A stretch of DNA of 64,000 nt from Paenibacillus sp. HGH0039. Its GTDB lineage: Bacteria > Bacillota > Bacilli > Paenibacillales > NBRC-103111. Positions 23,838-32,936 of this stretch are shown here, in pieces. The notes under the pieces were generated by a model that was given only the letters and a program-made list of their open reading frames with translations, was not told the origin of the DNA and did no database searches. Location of the stretch: assembly GCF_000411255.1 (NCBI RefSeq), contig NZ_KE150412.1, positions 301,609 to 365,608 on the forward strand, in the 5' to 3' direction. The translations under genes and the position numbers were made by a program. The number at the start of each line of letters is the position of its first letter. Position 1 is the first letter of the stretch.

Positions 23838-25625
23838 TCAAGGGAACTGCATCCTGTACAGTTCTTTATACCTTCCGCTTCGGCGAAGAAGAACGTCATG
23901 CTTTCCATATTCCACAATTTCTCCATGTTCCAGAACGACAATCTGATCGGCATTCTGAATCGTGGATAGCCGGTGGGCAATGACCAGACAAGTCCGGCCG
24001 GGAAGAAGGCGTGACAGCGCCTGCTGGATTTTTTGCTCGGATTCCGTATCCAGGGCTGCCGTCGCTTCATCCAGGATGATCAGACGGGGATCTTTCAGGA
24101 AGGCTCTGGCGATAGACAGCCGCTGTTTCTGTCCGCCGGACAGTTTGACGCCTCTTTCCCCTATCGGAGTGTCATAGCCTTGCGGCAAAGCGGTTATAAA
24201 CTCGTGCGCGTTCGCGGCTCTCGCGGCCGCTTCGATTTGTTCGCCCGATGCGGCAGGCTGTCCGTACGCGATATTTTCGCGGATCGTGCCGTTCAGCAGA
24301 ATGACTTCCTGCGATACGATTCCCAGTTGGTTTCGGAGAGACTGCTGTGTGACCGCCTTCAGCGGGTAGCCGTCTATGTAGATATCTCCCCGCTGCACGT
24401 CGTACATACGGGCGATCAGGTCCGCAATGGTGGATTTACCGGAGCCCGACGAACCGACCAGAGCCGTCGTCTCGTTCCCGCGAAGCTTCAAAAAGAAGCT
24501 TTCGAGCACAGGCTGCCCTTCGTCATAAGCGAAATCAACGTCGTAGAAAACGATTTCGCCTTTAACGGGCGGCAGCACAATCGCGCCTTCCTGGTCGCGG
24601 ACCTCCGGAACCGTATCCAGAATATCCCGGATACGTTCGAAGGCCGCTGCCGATTGCTGGATTTTCGTAACCAGCCTGCTGAAGGAACGGATAGGCGCCT
24701 GCAGTAGGCGCAGGTAAGCGAGATACGCGACGACTTCCCCCACAGTCAGGTTACCCTGCATCGTCTGCCAGGCTCCGAACAGAAGAACAAGCGTCATCCC
24801 TATATAATTGAGCCAATCGGTCAGCGGTGAGAAGAGCGCCGAAAGCCGCGATGCCGAAACCGCTGCGATCCGGTTCCGGTCGCTCAGCTTCACGAACTGC
24901 TTTTCTTCGTTTTCTTCGCTTGCGAAAGATTTGATCATGCGGATACCGGACAGGGTATCCTGCAGGAAGTTGTTCAGCTCGGCGGAGATTTGACGCACCC
25001 GTCTATACGCGCTTTTGATCCGCAAGCTGAAAAAACGGGACGATATAAATAAAAAAGGCAGGGGCGCAACCGTCAAAAGCGCCAGCTGCCAATCCACATA
25101 AAACAGATAGCCGCATATCGCGACGAAAGTGACAAAATCGGCAAGAATGGATAGGCTCTCGGCTGACACCAGCTCCTGAAGCTGGTTAACGTCTCCGGTC
25201 AATCTCGCCATAAGATCCCCTGTCCTGCTGCGGTCAAAAAACTTCACATCCAGCCTTAGCGTATGGGTGTACAGTTTATTGCGCAGCCCGAGAATGGCCT
25301 TCTGGCTGACAACGGTCATAACGTAACTTGAAGTAAAATGAAGGAGTCCGAGCACGAGAGCCGTCAGAACAAGCAGCCCGCCCGTTTCCAGCAGGGCGTC
25401 TACCTTTTTGCCTGGAATAATGTTGTCGATAACGGTTTTTGTCAGCTGCGGAATGATAAATTCACAGAACGAAATGAACAGGACGGCCAGCGCCCCGGTC
25501 AAAAGCAGGCCCCAGTGGGCCTTTGTGTGTACAAACATCTCTTTGAGCATGCCGCGTACGCTCATGATAGAGTGTGACCGGTCCGGCCGGTCTGTTGTCT
25601 GCTGCCTTTCTTTCATGGAGATCAC
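23838..25625 (-). CDS. ABC multidrug-type exporter, fused membrane and ATPase domains
   Basis: The 595-residue half-transporter has about six membrane helices (35-330), then an ATPase domain. Walker A is GSSGSGKST, the Q-loop is VSQEV, the signature LSGGQKQR, Walker B LIILDEATAAL, and the H-loop IAHRLSTI. It would act as a homodimer and pump lipids, drugs or peptides out. The start is uncertain: GTG at 25625 or ATG at 25616, both with weak RBS. Two copies of a 16-bp MarR-type box lie upstream and are identical to those at the MarR/MFS locus about 10 kb away. This suggests co-induction with that exporter. It is a single gene. Confidence 0.93.
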   Translation of the reverse strand: MISMKERQQTTDRPDRSHSIMSVRGMLKEMFVHTKAHWGLLLTGALAVLFISFCEFIIPQLTKTVIDNIIPGKKVDALLETGGLLVLTALVLGLLHFTSSYVMTVVSQKAILGLRNKLYTHTLRLDVKFFDRSRTGDLMARLTGDVNQLQELVSAESLSILADFVTFVAICGYLFYVDWQLALLTVAPLPFLFISSRFFSLRIKSAYRRVRQISAELNNFLQDTLSGIRMIKSFASEENEEKQFVKLSDRNRIAAVSASRLSALFSPLTDWLNYIGMTLVLLFGAWQTMQGNLTVGEVVAYLAYLRLLQAPIRSFSRLVTKIQQSAAAFERIRDILDTVPEVRDQEGAIVLPPVKGEIVFYDVDFAYDEGQPVLESFFLKLRGNETTALVGSSGSGKSTIADLIARMYDVQRGDIYIDGYPLKAVTQQSLRNQLGIVSQEVILLNGTIRENIAYGQPAASGEQIEAAARAANAHEFITALPQGYDTPIGERGVKLSGGQKQRLSIARAFLKDPRLIILDEATAALDTESEQKIQQALSRLLPGRTCLVIAHRLSTIQNADQIVVLEHGEIVEYGKHDVLLRRSGRYKELYRMQFP

Positions 25626-25644
25626 GTACTTTCAACTATATTTA

Positions 25645-25660
25645 ATTAGATTATCTAACT
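25645..25660. promoter_or_regulatory. MarR-type box, ABC exporter, proximal
   Basis: ATTAGATTATCTAACT has the 13-bp palindromic core TTAGATTATCTAA. It is the exact reverse complement of the boxes at 25706 and 35778, and identical to the one at 35115. It lies 20 bases before the exporter start. Confidence 0.75.
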
Positions 25661-25705
25661 ATAAAAGCACAATTTTCTTCACCTCTCTTCATCCCGCTCT
25701 TTTTT

Positions 25706-25721
25706 AGTTAGATAATCTAAT
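25706..25721. promoter_or_regulatory. MarR-type box, ABC exporter, distal
   Basis: AGTTAGATAATCTAAT lies in inverted orientation 61 bases from the proximal box. The same 16 bases occur before the MarR regulator gene at 35778-35793. No clear -10/-35 pair could be fixed between the two boxes. Confidence 0.75.
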
Positions 25722-25958
25722 CACATGTCCAATATAGCTCATTGCTCCGAATATTGCAATTCCTGTCCTGCCGTTCACCGCCCGCTCTCCCGGATGAAGA
25801 GACCCGGCAGCCCCGCATCGGACGAGGTCTCCCGGTTTAGTCATCTCCTCTGAATGAATCCTTTCCATGACGCGTTTCCAAGTAAGTTTAAGCGTTTTAA
25901 TTTAAAAACAGTTATGTGCTCCATAAATTTGAGTTCCGGCTTCTCCCGCTTCCGCCGT

Positions 25959-26987
25959 TTAAACAAAGCCGCCTTTCCGGTAATCCGAAGGCGTGTAGCC
26001 CAGCTCTTTTTTAAAGGCGCGGATCAGGCTCGTTACATCGTTGTAACCGACCTCGCTGGCGATCTGCGGCATCGGCTTGTCGCTTTTAAGCAGCAGCTCT
26101 TGAGCCCGTTTCAACCGCAGTTGGGTGCGGTAGGCCATGTAAGAGATCCCGGTTTTCAGTTTGAACAGATAGCTGAAATAAGGAGCGGAATACCCCACGG
26201 ACGAAGCCAGTTCTTCCAGCGTGATTTCCTTGTTGTAGTGCTGCTGGATATATTTCTGCGCGTTATAGATCATGCGCTGGTTATCCGTATAAGCCGCCAG
26301 TTTCACGGCATGCTGCAGAGCTTTGAAATCGCCTATGACCCAGTTCGTCAGCTCGGCGCCGGTTTGTCCGTGATAAGGATGCAGAGAGCACTCGACCTCT
26401 CTTTCGAGCTTGGCTGCGGCGCTCTGCAGAAGGATGCGGTGAAAGGCACTGTGCCACTTCAGGCACAGATAAGGGGGCGCCGATTGCAGTGAAGCCAGCC
26501 ATTTGCGGCCCGTCATCTCCTGAACCGGGCGGTTCTCCTGAAGCACCGCTTCGACCCAGGTATCCGCAAGCCCTCTCCATCTGTCCGAGGTCTCGCCGAT
26601 GGTATGAACCGTTTCCGGCAGCTCCTCCAGCGTCCTGCGTACGGAAGACAGAAAGCGCTCTTTGCACAGCGGCTTCAAGAGGTAATCTTTCACTCCGCAG
26701 ACTAGCGCCTCCCTCACATATTCGAATTTATCGTGCTCGGACACGATGATGGCGGGCGTGTACCGGAACTCCCTGGAAAGCTGACGGCACAGCTCCAGGC
26801 CGGTCATATAAGGCATGCTTATGTCGGTTACGACAAGATCGGCCCCGTACTCGTGCATCATACGGAGCGCCTCTTTCCCGTCGGAAGCCTCGAAAATGCG
26901 CAGAACCGGAAACCTGGAATTCTCCAGCATATAACGCATCAATTTAATCGTCGTTGATTCATCGTCAACCAGTAAGATTGTATACAC
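25959..26987 (-). CDS. Response regulator, YesN/AraC type (orphan)
   Basis: The likely start is GTG at 26987, after AAGGGGA, giving 342 residues. A longer frame begins at 27071. The receiver domain (about 1-120) has VDDEST, phospho-acceptor Asp in VVTDISMPYMTG and Lys in LLKPL. A middle region of about 110 residues follows, then a C-terminal AraC HTH pair (about 240-338: ITLEELASSVGYSAPYFSYLFK and MPQIASEVGYNDVTSLIRAFK). Such YesN regulators usually pair with a YesM kinase and control sugar import. Here a sugar-binding lipoprotein lies directly upstream, but no kinase is present. It may be driven by a distant kinase. Confidence 0.92.
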   Translation of the reverse strand: MYTILLVDDESTTIKLMRYMLENSRFPVLRIFEASDGKEALRMMHEYGADLVVTDISMPYMTGLELCRQLSREFRYTPAIIVSEHDKFEYVREALVCGVKDYLLKPLCKERFLSSVRRTLEELPETVHTIGETSDRWRGLADTWVEAVLQENRPVQEMTGRKWLASLQSAPPYLCLKWHSAFHRILLQSAAAKLEREVECSLHPYHGQTGAELTNWVIGDFKALQHAVKLAAYTDNQRMIYNAQKYIQQHYNKEITLEELASSVGYSAPYFSYLFKLKTGISYMAYRTQLRLKRAQELLLKSDKPMPQIASEVGYNDVTSLIRAFKKELGYTPSDYRKGGFV

Positions 26988-27171
26988 CTTACGAATCCCC
27001 TTTTCTAATGTCGGAGTATCCTGACGGACCCGTTTACAACCGTATCTTAGCGCCATTATAGGCTTCTTCATCCTGCAGAGGCTATCATCAGAAGCTAGAA
27101 TGAATCATTAAAATGCGGAATAGGGCCCGCTCAGGTCATGAAGCGGAAGATCCGCCCGGCAGTTTCACCGG

Positions 27172-28512
27172 TTATTCGTTCAGATACGCATTCACACGAT
27201 CCTGGATCTCCTTGGCCGCTTCTTCCGCCGATTTCTGTCCGGCGAAAAACGATTTGGACTCTATAAGCAGCGCATCCTCGACCATGGAGGTATTCGTAGG
27301 GATCGGGTGGCTCAGCCCGGAAATCAGCTGCTTCTGGTACTCGATATCCGCGGGGTTAACGTCCACGGTTCCGCCTTCCTCGGGGCCGTCCTCGATCTTG
27401 ACTTTGCCGTTCTTCAACATTTGATCCAGCTGCCTGCCGTAAACGTCCTTGTTCAGCGGAAACCCGCCTAACCCTTTGACATCCTGTATGTCATCGGACA
27501 GCATAAATTTGATAAACGCCCAGGCTTCCGTTTTCACAGCGGAATTCTCATTAATGCCTAGGGTCTGGTAAGGCAGAAAGAATCCCCCCGGCTTCTGCCC
27601 GGCGGCCAGCGGACTCCGATAAAGCTTGGGCTGCTTGTACAAAGCCCGGGGAAAACTGAAAAATTCCTCGGGATTTTGAATGTAGATGCTTTTGAAGGAA
27701 GCGTCTGCCGCCTTGTTCGCCATCACGTTCCCGTCGAATAACGCCTTAACCTCGTTAAGCAGCTTGATAAAAGAAACTTGATCGAATTTCGCCTTCCGGT
27801 TCGGTTCATCCACAAAGGCCGGATAATCGGCTTTGACCCTCGCATTCAGCAAGCTTGGCGGGCTTGCGGCATAGGCTGCCGGAGAACCGTTTTTTTTCAT
27901 AGCCTTGGCTGTCTCGGCAAATTCATTCCAGGTCCAGACATTGTCGTCTATGCGGACTCCGGCCTTCTTGACCGCCCCTTCATCCCCGACCATGGTTTCC
28001 AATATGAAACGCATCGGCATTCCGTAGAGGGCTCCGTTTATGGAGAGATTGTCCAAGATATTGCCGAAGTACAGGTCTTTATGGAAAGAAGGATCTTGAT
28101 CCATGAGCCCGCTCAGATTAGCAAGCGCGTTATTACTCGCGTATTTCCCCATTGGCAGCGGGTCCAAAACGAGTACGTCAGGACCTTTGCCGGACAGCAT
28201 CTCGGTGTTCGTCGATTTGACGAACTTCACCCGATCGCCTTCTTTCCAGTTGTCTTTGGTTTGAACGTACGTAAGCCGAATCTCGACATCCGGATGCTTT
28301 TGCTCGAATTTCTTTTTCGCTTCCCTGAACACCTCATCGAGAAAAAGCATCGAAACGACCACGGTCTTTTTACCGTTCTTGTTTTCTCCGCGTGAAGTGC
28401 CGCCGGAATCCGGGGCTTGCGTCCGCCCCCCTCCACCGCAGGCAGCGGTCGTCGTAAGAAGCAGCAGGGTCGCGAGCAGCAGGGTCGCGAGCAGCAGAAA
28501 CATTCTTTTCAT
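27172..28512 (-). CDS. Sugar-binding lipoprotein, SBP family 1
   Basis: The preferred start is the ATG at 28512 after GGGGGAGGA, giving 446 residues. An upstream in-frame start exists at 28536. The signal peptide is unusually Leu-rich (LLLATLLLATLLLL) and ends in a lipobox with Cys25 (TTAAC). The mature part has the SBP-1 fold (VVVSMLFLDEVFREAKKKFEQKHPDVEIRLTY, KGPDVLVLDPLPMGKY). No permease genes are adjacent. Its partner may be the downstream YesN-type regulator, either as a sensor component or as part of a split transporter locus. Part of the signal peptide comes from a 15-bp tandem duplication. Confidence 0.9.
   Translation of the reverse strand: MKRMFLLLATLLLATLLLLTTTAACGGGGRTQAPDSGGTSRGENKNGKKTVVVSMLFLDEVFREAKKKFEQKHPDVEIRLTYVQTKDNWKEGDRVKFVKSTNTEMLSGKGPDVLVLDPLPMGKYASNNALANLSGLMDQDPSFHKDLYFGNILDNLSINGALYGMPMRFILETMVGDEGAVKKAGVRIDDNVWTWNEFAETAKAMKKNGSPAAYAASPPSLLNARVKADYPAFVDEPNRKAKFDQVSFIKLLNEVKALFDGNVMANKAADASFKSIYIQNPEEFFSFPRALYKQPKLYRSPLAAGQKPGGFFLPYQTLGINENSAVKTEAWAFIKFMLSDDIQDVKGLGGFPLNKDVYGRQLDQMLKNGKVKIEDGPEEGGTVDVNPADIEYQKQLISGLSHPIPTNTSMVEDALLIESKSFFAGQKSAEEAAKEIQDRVNAYLNE
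28461..28497. repeat. 15-bp tandem duplication in a signal peptide coding region
   Basis: The unit GCAGCAGGGTCGCGA occurs at 28461-28475 and 28476-28490 with a 7-base partial third copy. It is in frame and lengthens the hydrophobic core of the lipoprotein signal peptide by five residues per unit. Confidence 0.8.
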
Positions 28513-28847
28513 TCCGGCATCCTCCCCCATCCACATTTCTTCCGCCGGCGCTAGCGGGTGTTATCTATAGTTATAAACCCGGCTTGTAAAAGAAAGCTCT
28601 CTAACTTGTAAACAAAATGTTTCCATTTTGGAAATCCGTGTCTGAACGAAAAACTCCCTGCACGCCGTCGGGGCGGAGACAGGGGATTGTCTTAGTCCAT
28701 GAGAGAGTTAAACATGCAACAGCTAAAAAAATTGAAGTTCTTGAATGTTGGAATTCAAAGCTTCTTATTTTATCGGAAATCCATTTAACTTCTTTTGATG
28801 AAATCATAAAAAGTAATTGATGGCTTTAAATCCATTCTTAATGTTCA
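28513..28847. other. AT-rich intergenic region without a convincing gene
   Basis: Overlapping frames on both strands (28601-28820) lack ribosome binding sites and recognisable domains. The stretch probably holds the promoter of the sugar-binding lipoprotein, but no consensus pair was found. Confidence 0.45.
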
Positions 28848-29054
28848 TTATCTTAAACGATCAACTCGTAAAAGTGCCTCAGAGCCTGGAACCTTTTGCT
28901 TCCCATGAATGGCGTATTCAATAGCACGCCTTGTATGCTGTACATGAGGCCACACCGGGGTTTCGCTAGGAGCCACTTCCCACCCATCTTCGTGATCCAT
29001 GCCATCGAAAGATATCCATCTTTCTAATAGGCGAACTGCTCTGTTTCGATCCAT
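28848..29054 (-). CDS. Small protein of unknown function, 68 residues
   Basis: The frame starts with an ATG 9-10 bases after a strong GGAGGAGA. The product is acidic and amphipathic, with a helix (MDRNRAVRLLERWISFDG), a central Trp/Pro-rich loop (EDGWEVAPSETPVWP), and a second helix (VQHTRRAIEYAIHGKQ). It has no membrane segment or cysteine motif. The good RBS and non-random composition argue that it is real. I do not recognise the family. It lies at the edge of an AT-richer patch with OsmC and an Rpn remnant. Confidence 0.55.
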   Translation of the reverse strand: MDRNRAVRLLERWISFDGMDHEDGWEVAPSETPVWPHVQHTRRAIEYAIHGKQKVPGSEALLRVDRLR

Positions 29055-29187
29055 TTAGATGTAATCTCCTCCAGTTATCTTGGAAAGCGGGGTATTGTGC
29101 TTTTTGCAGTCATAAATAAAACACGAACTGGACCATAAGGTCGGAATTATATGGTATTGTTATCTTGAATCTATTTAATCCAAAGGA

Positions 29188-29640
29188 GTGAGTAAAATAG
29201 CTACTACAACATTTAAGGCATCAGCACACTTGCAAGAAGGTGTTGTTGTAAAAGTTAGTTCAAGAAATTTTGAGTTTACTATTGACGAACCTAAAAGTCT
29301 GGGAGGAACGGACACTGGGATGAATCCAGTTGAAGCGCTCCTAGGTTCGTTAGGTGCCTGTCAGTCAATAGTAGCCCGAGTTTATGCGAAAAAGTTTGAT
29401 ATCAATCTTGAAGACTTTCGAGTTGAGGTGGAAGGGGATCTGGATTTGGATGGGTTCTTTAAAAAATCCGATGTTCGTCCAGGCTATTCTGACATTCGTT
29501 ATACTTTTTATATCAAAACAGACGCACCCAGAGAACGAGTTGAAGAATTTATTCAATTTTTAGAAGAAACTTGCCCTGTTGGTGATTCAATTGCAAATTT
29601 GGTCAATCTCAAATTAAACCGTATTGTAATTGAAAATTAA
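29188..29640 (+). CDS. OsmC/Ohr family peroxiredoxin
   Basis: The 150-residue protein has the OsmC fold with both redox cysteines: Cys58 in LGACQS and Cys129 in EETCPVG. These reduce organic hydroperoxides. NPVEALLGSLGAC is a strong family signature. The start is odd. The GTG at 29188 overlaps its own AGGAG, whereas an ATA codon at 29197 has ideal spacing (8 bases) and would start the protein at ATTTFKA. Codon use is AT-richer than in neighbouring genes, suggesting acquisition from a lower-GC relative. It is a single gene. Confidence 0.9.
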   Translation: MSKIATTTFKASAHLQEGVVVKVSSRNFEFTIDEPKSLGGTDTGMNPVEALLGSLGACQSIVARVYAKKFDINLEDFRVEVEGDLDLDGFFKKSDVRPGYSDIRYTFYIKTDAPRERVEEFIQFLEETCPVGDSIANLVNLKLNRIVIEN

Positions 29641-29779
29641 TCTTAAGATAGATTTACTTAACACCCTGTTTGGGTGTTTTTTGTTTCCTGTCTATTCTAT
29701 AAAATTTGAAAGTGGTGGATTAGTCAATTGGTTACTTTTCTTAAAAGGTGTCGATAAATCCAATTGGGAGGTGCTGACG

Positions 29780-30052
29780 ATGAACGAGCCTGTATTGAAA
29801 AAAGCAATGGACACATTGGAATTTCTTAGTCAGGATGCCGAGGCACGCCGATTGTATGAAGACAGGCAAAAGTATCTGCATGATAAAGCTTCTATGATTG
29901 AAGAGGCTCTGGCTGAAGGGGAAGCTCGCGGCGAGAAAAGGAAAGCGATCCAGATGGCTTTGGAGCTTCTCAAGCATGGGGTGGATACAGCTGCCATAGC
30001 TAAGTCCTCCGGGCTGTCTGAGGAAGAAATCATCGCCTTAAGAAAACAGTGA
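29780..30052 (+). pseudogene. C-terminal remnant of an Rpn family nuclease / transposase-like protein
   Basis: From the ATG at 29780 (RBS GGGAGGTG) 90 residues remain. They match the C-terminal tail of Rpn-type PD-(D/E)XK proteins: LKKAMDTLEFLSQDAEARRL, the charged linker EEALAEGEARGEKRKA, and the helix repeat VDTAAIAKSSGLSEEEI. Full-length relatives are about 280-320 residues, with the nuclease core N-terminal. That core is missing here, so this is a fragment. It could still be translated. It marks past mobile-element activity next to the OsmC gene. Confidence 0.7.
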
Positions 30053-30196
30053 TAAAATGGATAAAAGGACCCGGCGATATGAAAGCTAAAGACGGACTTA
30101 CTGTTGTCAACGTAAAAGAGTTCGTTGTCCCCGCCCAATTTGCATACTCTAATAAAATGAAATGAAATGAAAATAGGACAAAATTTTCCGTGAAAT

Positions 30197-30244
30197 AAGC
30201 ACCTCTCCCTCATGCTAGCGCAGCATTTGGAAAGGTGCTTTTCT
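30197..30244 (+). terminator. Rho-independent terminator-like hairpin
   Basis: AAGCACCTCTCC pairs with GGAAAGGTGCTT with one mismatch around a loop that itself contains a short palindrome, then TTTTCTT follows. It may end transcripts from the OsmC/Rpn patch. Confidence 0.55.
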
Positions 30245-30317
30245 TGTGTATATCACCACGAATTTGTCCGCGAAGGAGGTACGTTTCTTTGGCGCTCCAT
30301 ATTAGGAGAAGCTGATT

Positions 30318-31469
30318 CTATTTGAATTCGATCACAAGCGGAGTTTGTTCCGGATTGCCGGTAGCAGGAGCTCTGTCGTAAGACTTCCAGCCCGTTATCA
30401 AAATTTTCTTATTATCGGGACTCCAGTCCATTTGGGACAACACAAGACCTTTGTAGACCAATTTCTCCTTGATCATGTTATGGCCCTGCAGCTTTGCGAC
30501 GTAGAGTGACTCTTCGTCCTTTGCGTAGGCGATCGTTTTATTATCGCCGGACAGGCGGAAAGTGCTGACCCCCGCAGACAGTGCGACCGTATTCTCATCG
30601 CGCTCGTCGTAAAGCGTCAGTGTGTTTTTGGCGTCGAGGAAAATAATTTGGCTGTCGTTCACATAATCAAACTGCCGCTCACTGGCCGAATGTTCGAACT
30701 TGCGGGTCCATTTATCCTCCGTTACCGCTCCGAGAGTAACATACGAACCATCTTCGCCTATCCGCCCCATCAGGGCCGTGCTGCCGTCGTCCGCAAATTT
30801 AACCGAAATCACCGTATATTTGCTATCGCGTTTCAACACCCGTGGAGCGGGCGCCTCGCTGTTTTCCTGCCATCTCGGCAGAGGAATTTCCTGCGATGTC
30901 CGGCTATTCATGTCATATACGACAATGGATTCGGTCCCGTACTCTCTGCTTTTTACCGTAAAAGACAAGTACCGGCCGTTGTTGGACCAAGTCATGGCGC
31001 TGGTAATCCCTTTCCATTTATCCGGTATCCCGGGGGCGAAGCTTTGCGACGTGTTTAGATCGAGTATATACAAAGTCTCCCCGGTAGAGGACTGGCCCGT
31101 ATAGGCCATATACTTCCCGTCGGGTGAAGGTTTCCCGGTCTGCGCATCCCCCGCAAGCGGGGTCAAACTCACGGCGGACAAATTCCGGTAATCCACCAGT
31201 TGGATATCCAGTTTCGTCTCCTGGTTTTTGTAAGAACCGAGCAGAAGTCGGGAAGACATCCATCCCCATACATCCACCGCCTTGTTTCCGGGCAAGGAGA
31301 GTTTGTAAATTTTGTTCGTTTCAAAATCGGTGCTTTCCTCTTCCGTATGCGCGTCTACCGCCGTGTCTCCCATCACGATGGTTTTCGCCTTCGGCAAACC
31401 CGCGCAGCCGGCCGGCATAGCTAATGCCGCCAAAAGAAGCGGCAAGCTCAGCATAGATCGTTTTGTCAT
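30318..31469 (-). CDS. Lipoprotein with TolB-like beta-propeller, part of a two-component operon
   Basis: The 383-residue protein has a lipobox AGCAG (Cys22) and repeated propeller blades of the TolB / PD40 type: SPDGKYMAYTG, SNNGRYLSFTVKS, SGDNKTIAYAKDE and SPDNKKILITG. It would sit on the outer face of the membrane. Its start overlaps the histidine kinase stop by four bases (ATGA), so the two are translationally coupled. It may be an accessory sensor that modulates the kinase, which is inference from gene order. No enzyme motif was seen. Confidence 0.85.
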   Translation of the reverse strand: MTKRSMLSLPLLLAALAMPAGCAGLPKAKTIVMGDTAVDAHTEEESTDFETNKIYKLSLPGNKAVDVWGWMSSRLLLGSYKNQETKLDIQLVDYRNLSAVSLTPLAGDAQTGKPSPDGKYMAYTGQSSTGETLYILDLNTSQSFAPGIPDKWKGITSAMTWSNNGRYLSFTVKSREYGTESIVVYDMNSRTSQEIPLPRWQENSEAPAPRVLKRDSKYTVISVKFADDGSTALMGRIGEDGSYVTLGAVTEDKWTRKFEHSASERQFDYVNDSQIIFLDAKNTLTLYDERDENTVALSAGVSTFRLSGDNKTIAYAKDEESLYVAKLQGHNMIKEKLVYKGLVLSQMDWSPDNKKILITGWKSYDRAPATGNPEQTPLVIEFK

Positions 31470-32932
31470 CCTGCTTCCCCCTCCCCGGCCGCCTCGTAAG
31501 GCAATTCGATGAGGACCGCCGTCACCTGTTCGGCGCTCCTTATCCCGATCGTACCGCCGAGCCCGTCTACAATCGCTTTGCTGATGCTCAGACCCAGACC
31601 GCTGCTGCCGGCTTCCCCGTCGGCCGGTCCGCTTACCCGGTAGAACGGCTCGAAAATTTTAGCCAATTCTCCGGACGGGATCGTTTCCCCCTCGTTCTTC
31701 ACGGAAATCCGGACGAATCCCGGCAGTTTCTCGGCTTTGACATGAACCGTGGACGGAGACCGGCCGTATTTGATCGCGTTGTCGATAATATTGATGTAAA
31801 GCTGCCTGATTTTAGCCGGGTCCGCGACCAGGGACAGGTTTTCGTCCGCCTCACAATGAATGAATTTGTTGTACTTCTGGGCTTTCAGCAGCATTCCGTC
31901 GCATACGTCACGCAGAATATGGCCCGGTTCGATCGTTTCCGCCGCATCCTGTCCGCCGGTTTCCCTGGATAGGGTGAGCAGTTGAAGCACCATTTCGTGC
32001 AGCCGTTTGCTTTCACTCACGATATGATTCATTCCTTTGGCAAAAAAAGCTTCGTCCCGGCTGCCTACTTCACGGATAAGCTCGGCGTACCCGATGATTG
32101 AAGTAAGAGGCGTTTTCAGTTCGTGCGTGACATGATCGAAAAATTGCTTACGATGCCGGTTCAGTTCTTCCAATCGGTCACGATCCTTCTTGATCCGCTG
32201 AATTTGTTTCTTGATCTGCACGATCATATTGCCGAAGTTGTGCGCAAGCTGCCCGATTTCGTCTTTTCTGCGGAAACCGATCTTGATATTCAGGTTGCCG
32301 TTCGTTACTTCCGAAGACGCTTTAGTGAGCTTGATGAGGGGAATCGTAATGTTTCTGGACAGCAGATAGGAAAAAACAAACGCCGCAATAAAAATGGCGA
32401 TCGTCACGGAAGAGAAAACGTCCAGAATGTGTTTTCTTTGTTCGTACAGCAATGAAAAATCTTTGCCGAACCGCAGAATGCCGACTTTCTTGCCTTCGAC
32501 AATAACCGGATAGGCATAAAACACTTCCGCCTTCTCGTCCGTGTATTGAATCCGGTAGGCTGTTTTTCCGTCCAGCGCATACTGAAGATCGTCCGCATTC
32601 GCAGACAAAAACTTCGCTTCGTCCGAAGCAAAGATAAGATCTCCCGCAACCGAATAAGCGCTTGTATGACTGGAGGTGACATGGTTCAGATCCCGGACCA
32701 TTTCCTCCGCCATCTGCTGGAAGTACATGTCATCCGTGTTGAAATGGTTAATCAGAAACGCCTGTTTGACGTAAATGCTGCTGTTGTTTTTGAGCTGGAT
32801 CAAGTCTTGGGTAATGATCTTTTCATTACTGGTTTCAATAATCCGGACGACGAAATGATTCAGCAGCAGAAAAGAAACGGAAAAGATCGCGAACAGCCCG
32901 ATCAGAAATTTGGCTCTGATGGTCGAGAACAT
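31466..32932 (-). CDS. Sensor histidine kinase, HAMP-HisKA-HATPase
   Basis: The preferred start is the ATG at 32932, nine bases after AGGTGG, giving 488 residues. A TTG start at 32956 would overlap the response regulator gene. Membrane helix 1 lies at about 8-28, then an extracellular domain of about 130 residues, helix 2 near 170-195, and a HAMP linker. The HisKA box is FFDHVTHELKTPLTS, and the ATPase has DNAIKYG and GLGLSISKAI. It would phosphorylate the OmpR-type regulator encoded directly upstream and take input from the coupled propeller lipoprotein. The signal is unknown. Confidence 0.93.
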   Translation of the reverse strand: MFSTIRAKFLIGLFAIFSVSFLLLNHFVVRIIETSNEKIITQDLIQLKNNSSIYVKQAFLINHFNTDDMYFQQMAEEMVRDLNHVTSSHTSAYSVAGDLIFASDEAKFLSANADDLQYALDGKTAYRIQYTDEKAEVFYAYPVIVEGKKVGILRFGKDFSLLYEQRKHILDVFSSVTIAIFIAAFVFSYLLSRNITIPLIKLTKASSEVTNGNLNIKIGFRRKDEIGQLAHNFGNMIVQIKKQIQRIKKDRDRLEELNRHRKQFFDHVTHELKTPLTSIIGYAELIREVGSRDEAFFAKGMNHIVSESKRLHEMVLQLLTLSRETGGQDAAETIEPGHILRDVCDGMLLKAQKYNKFIHCEADENLSLVADPAKIRQLYINIIDNAIKYGRSPSTVHVKAEKLPGFVRISVKNEGETIPSGELAKIFEPFYRVSGPADGEAGSSGLGLSISKAIVDGLGGTIGIRSAEQVTAVLIELPYEAAGEGEAG

Positions 32933-32936
32933 GCCG

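Noticed and set aside
28601-28820. Overlapping 67-68 codon frames on both strands
   Set aside because: Neither has an RBS or a recognisable domain, and they are mutual antisense of the same AT-rich stretch.
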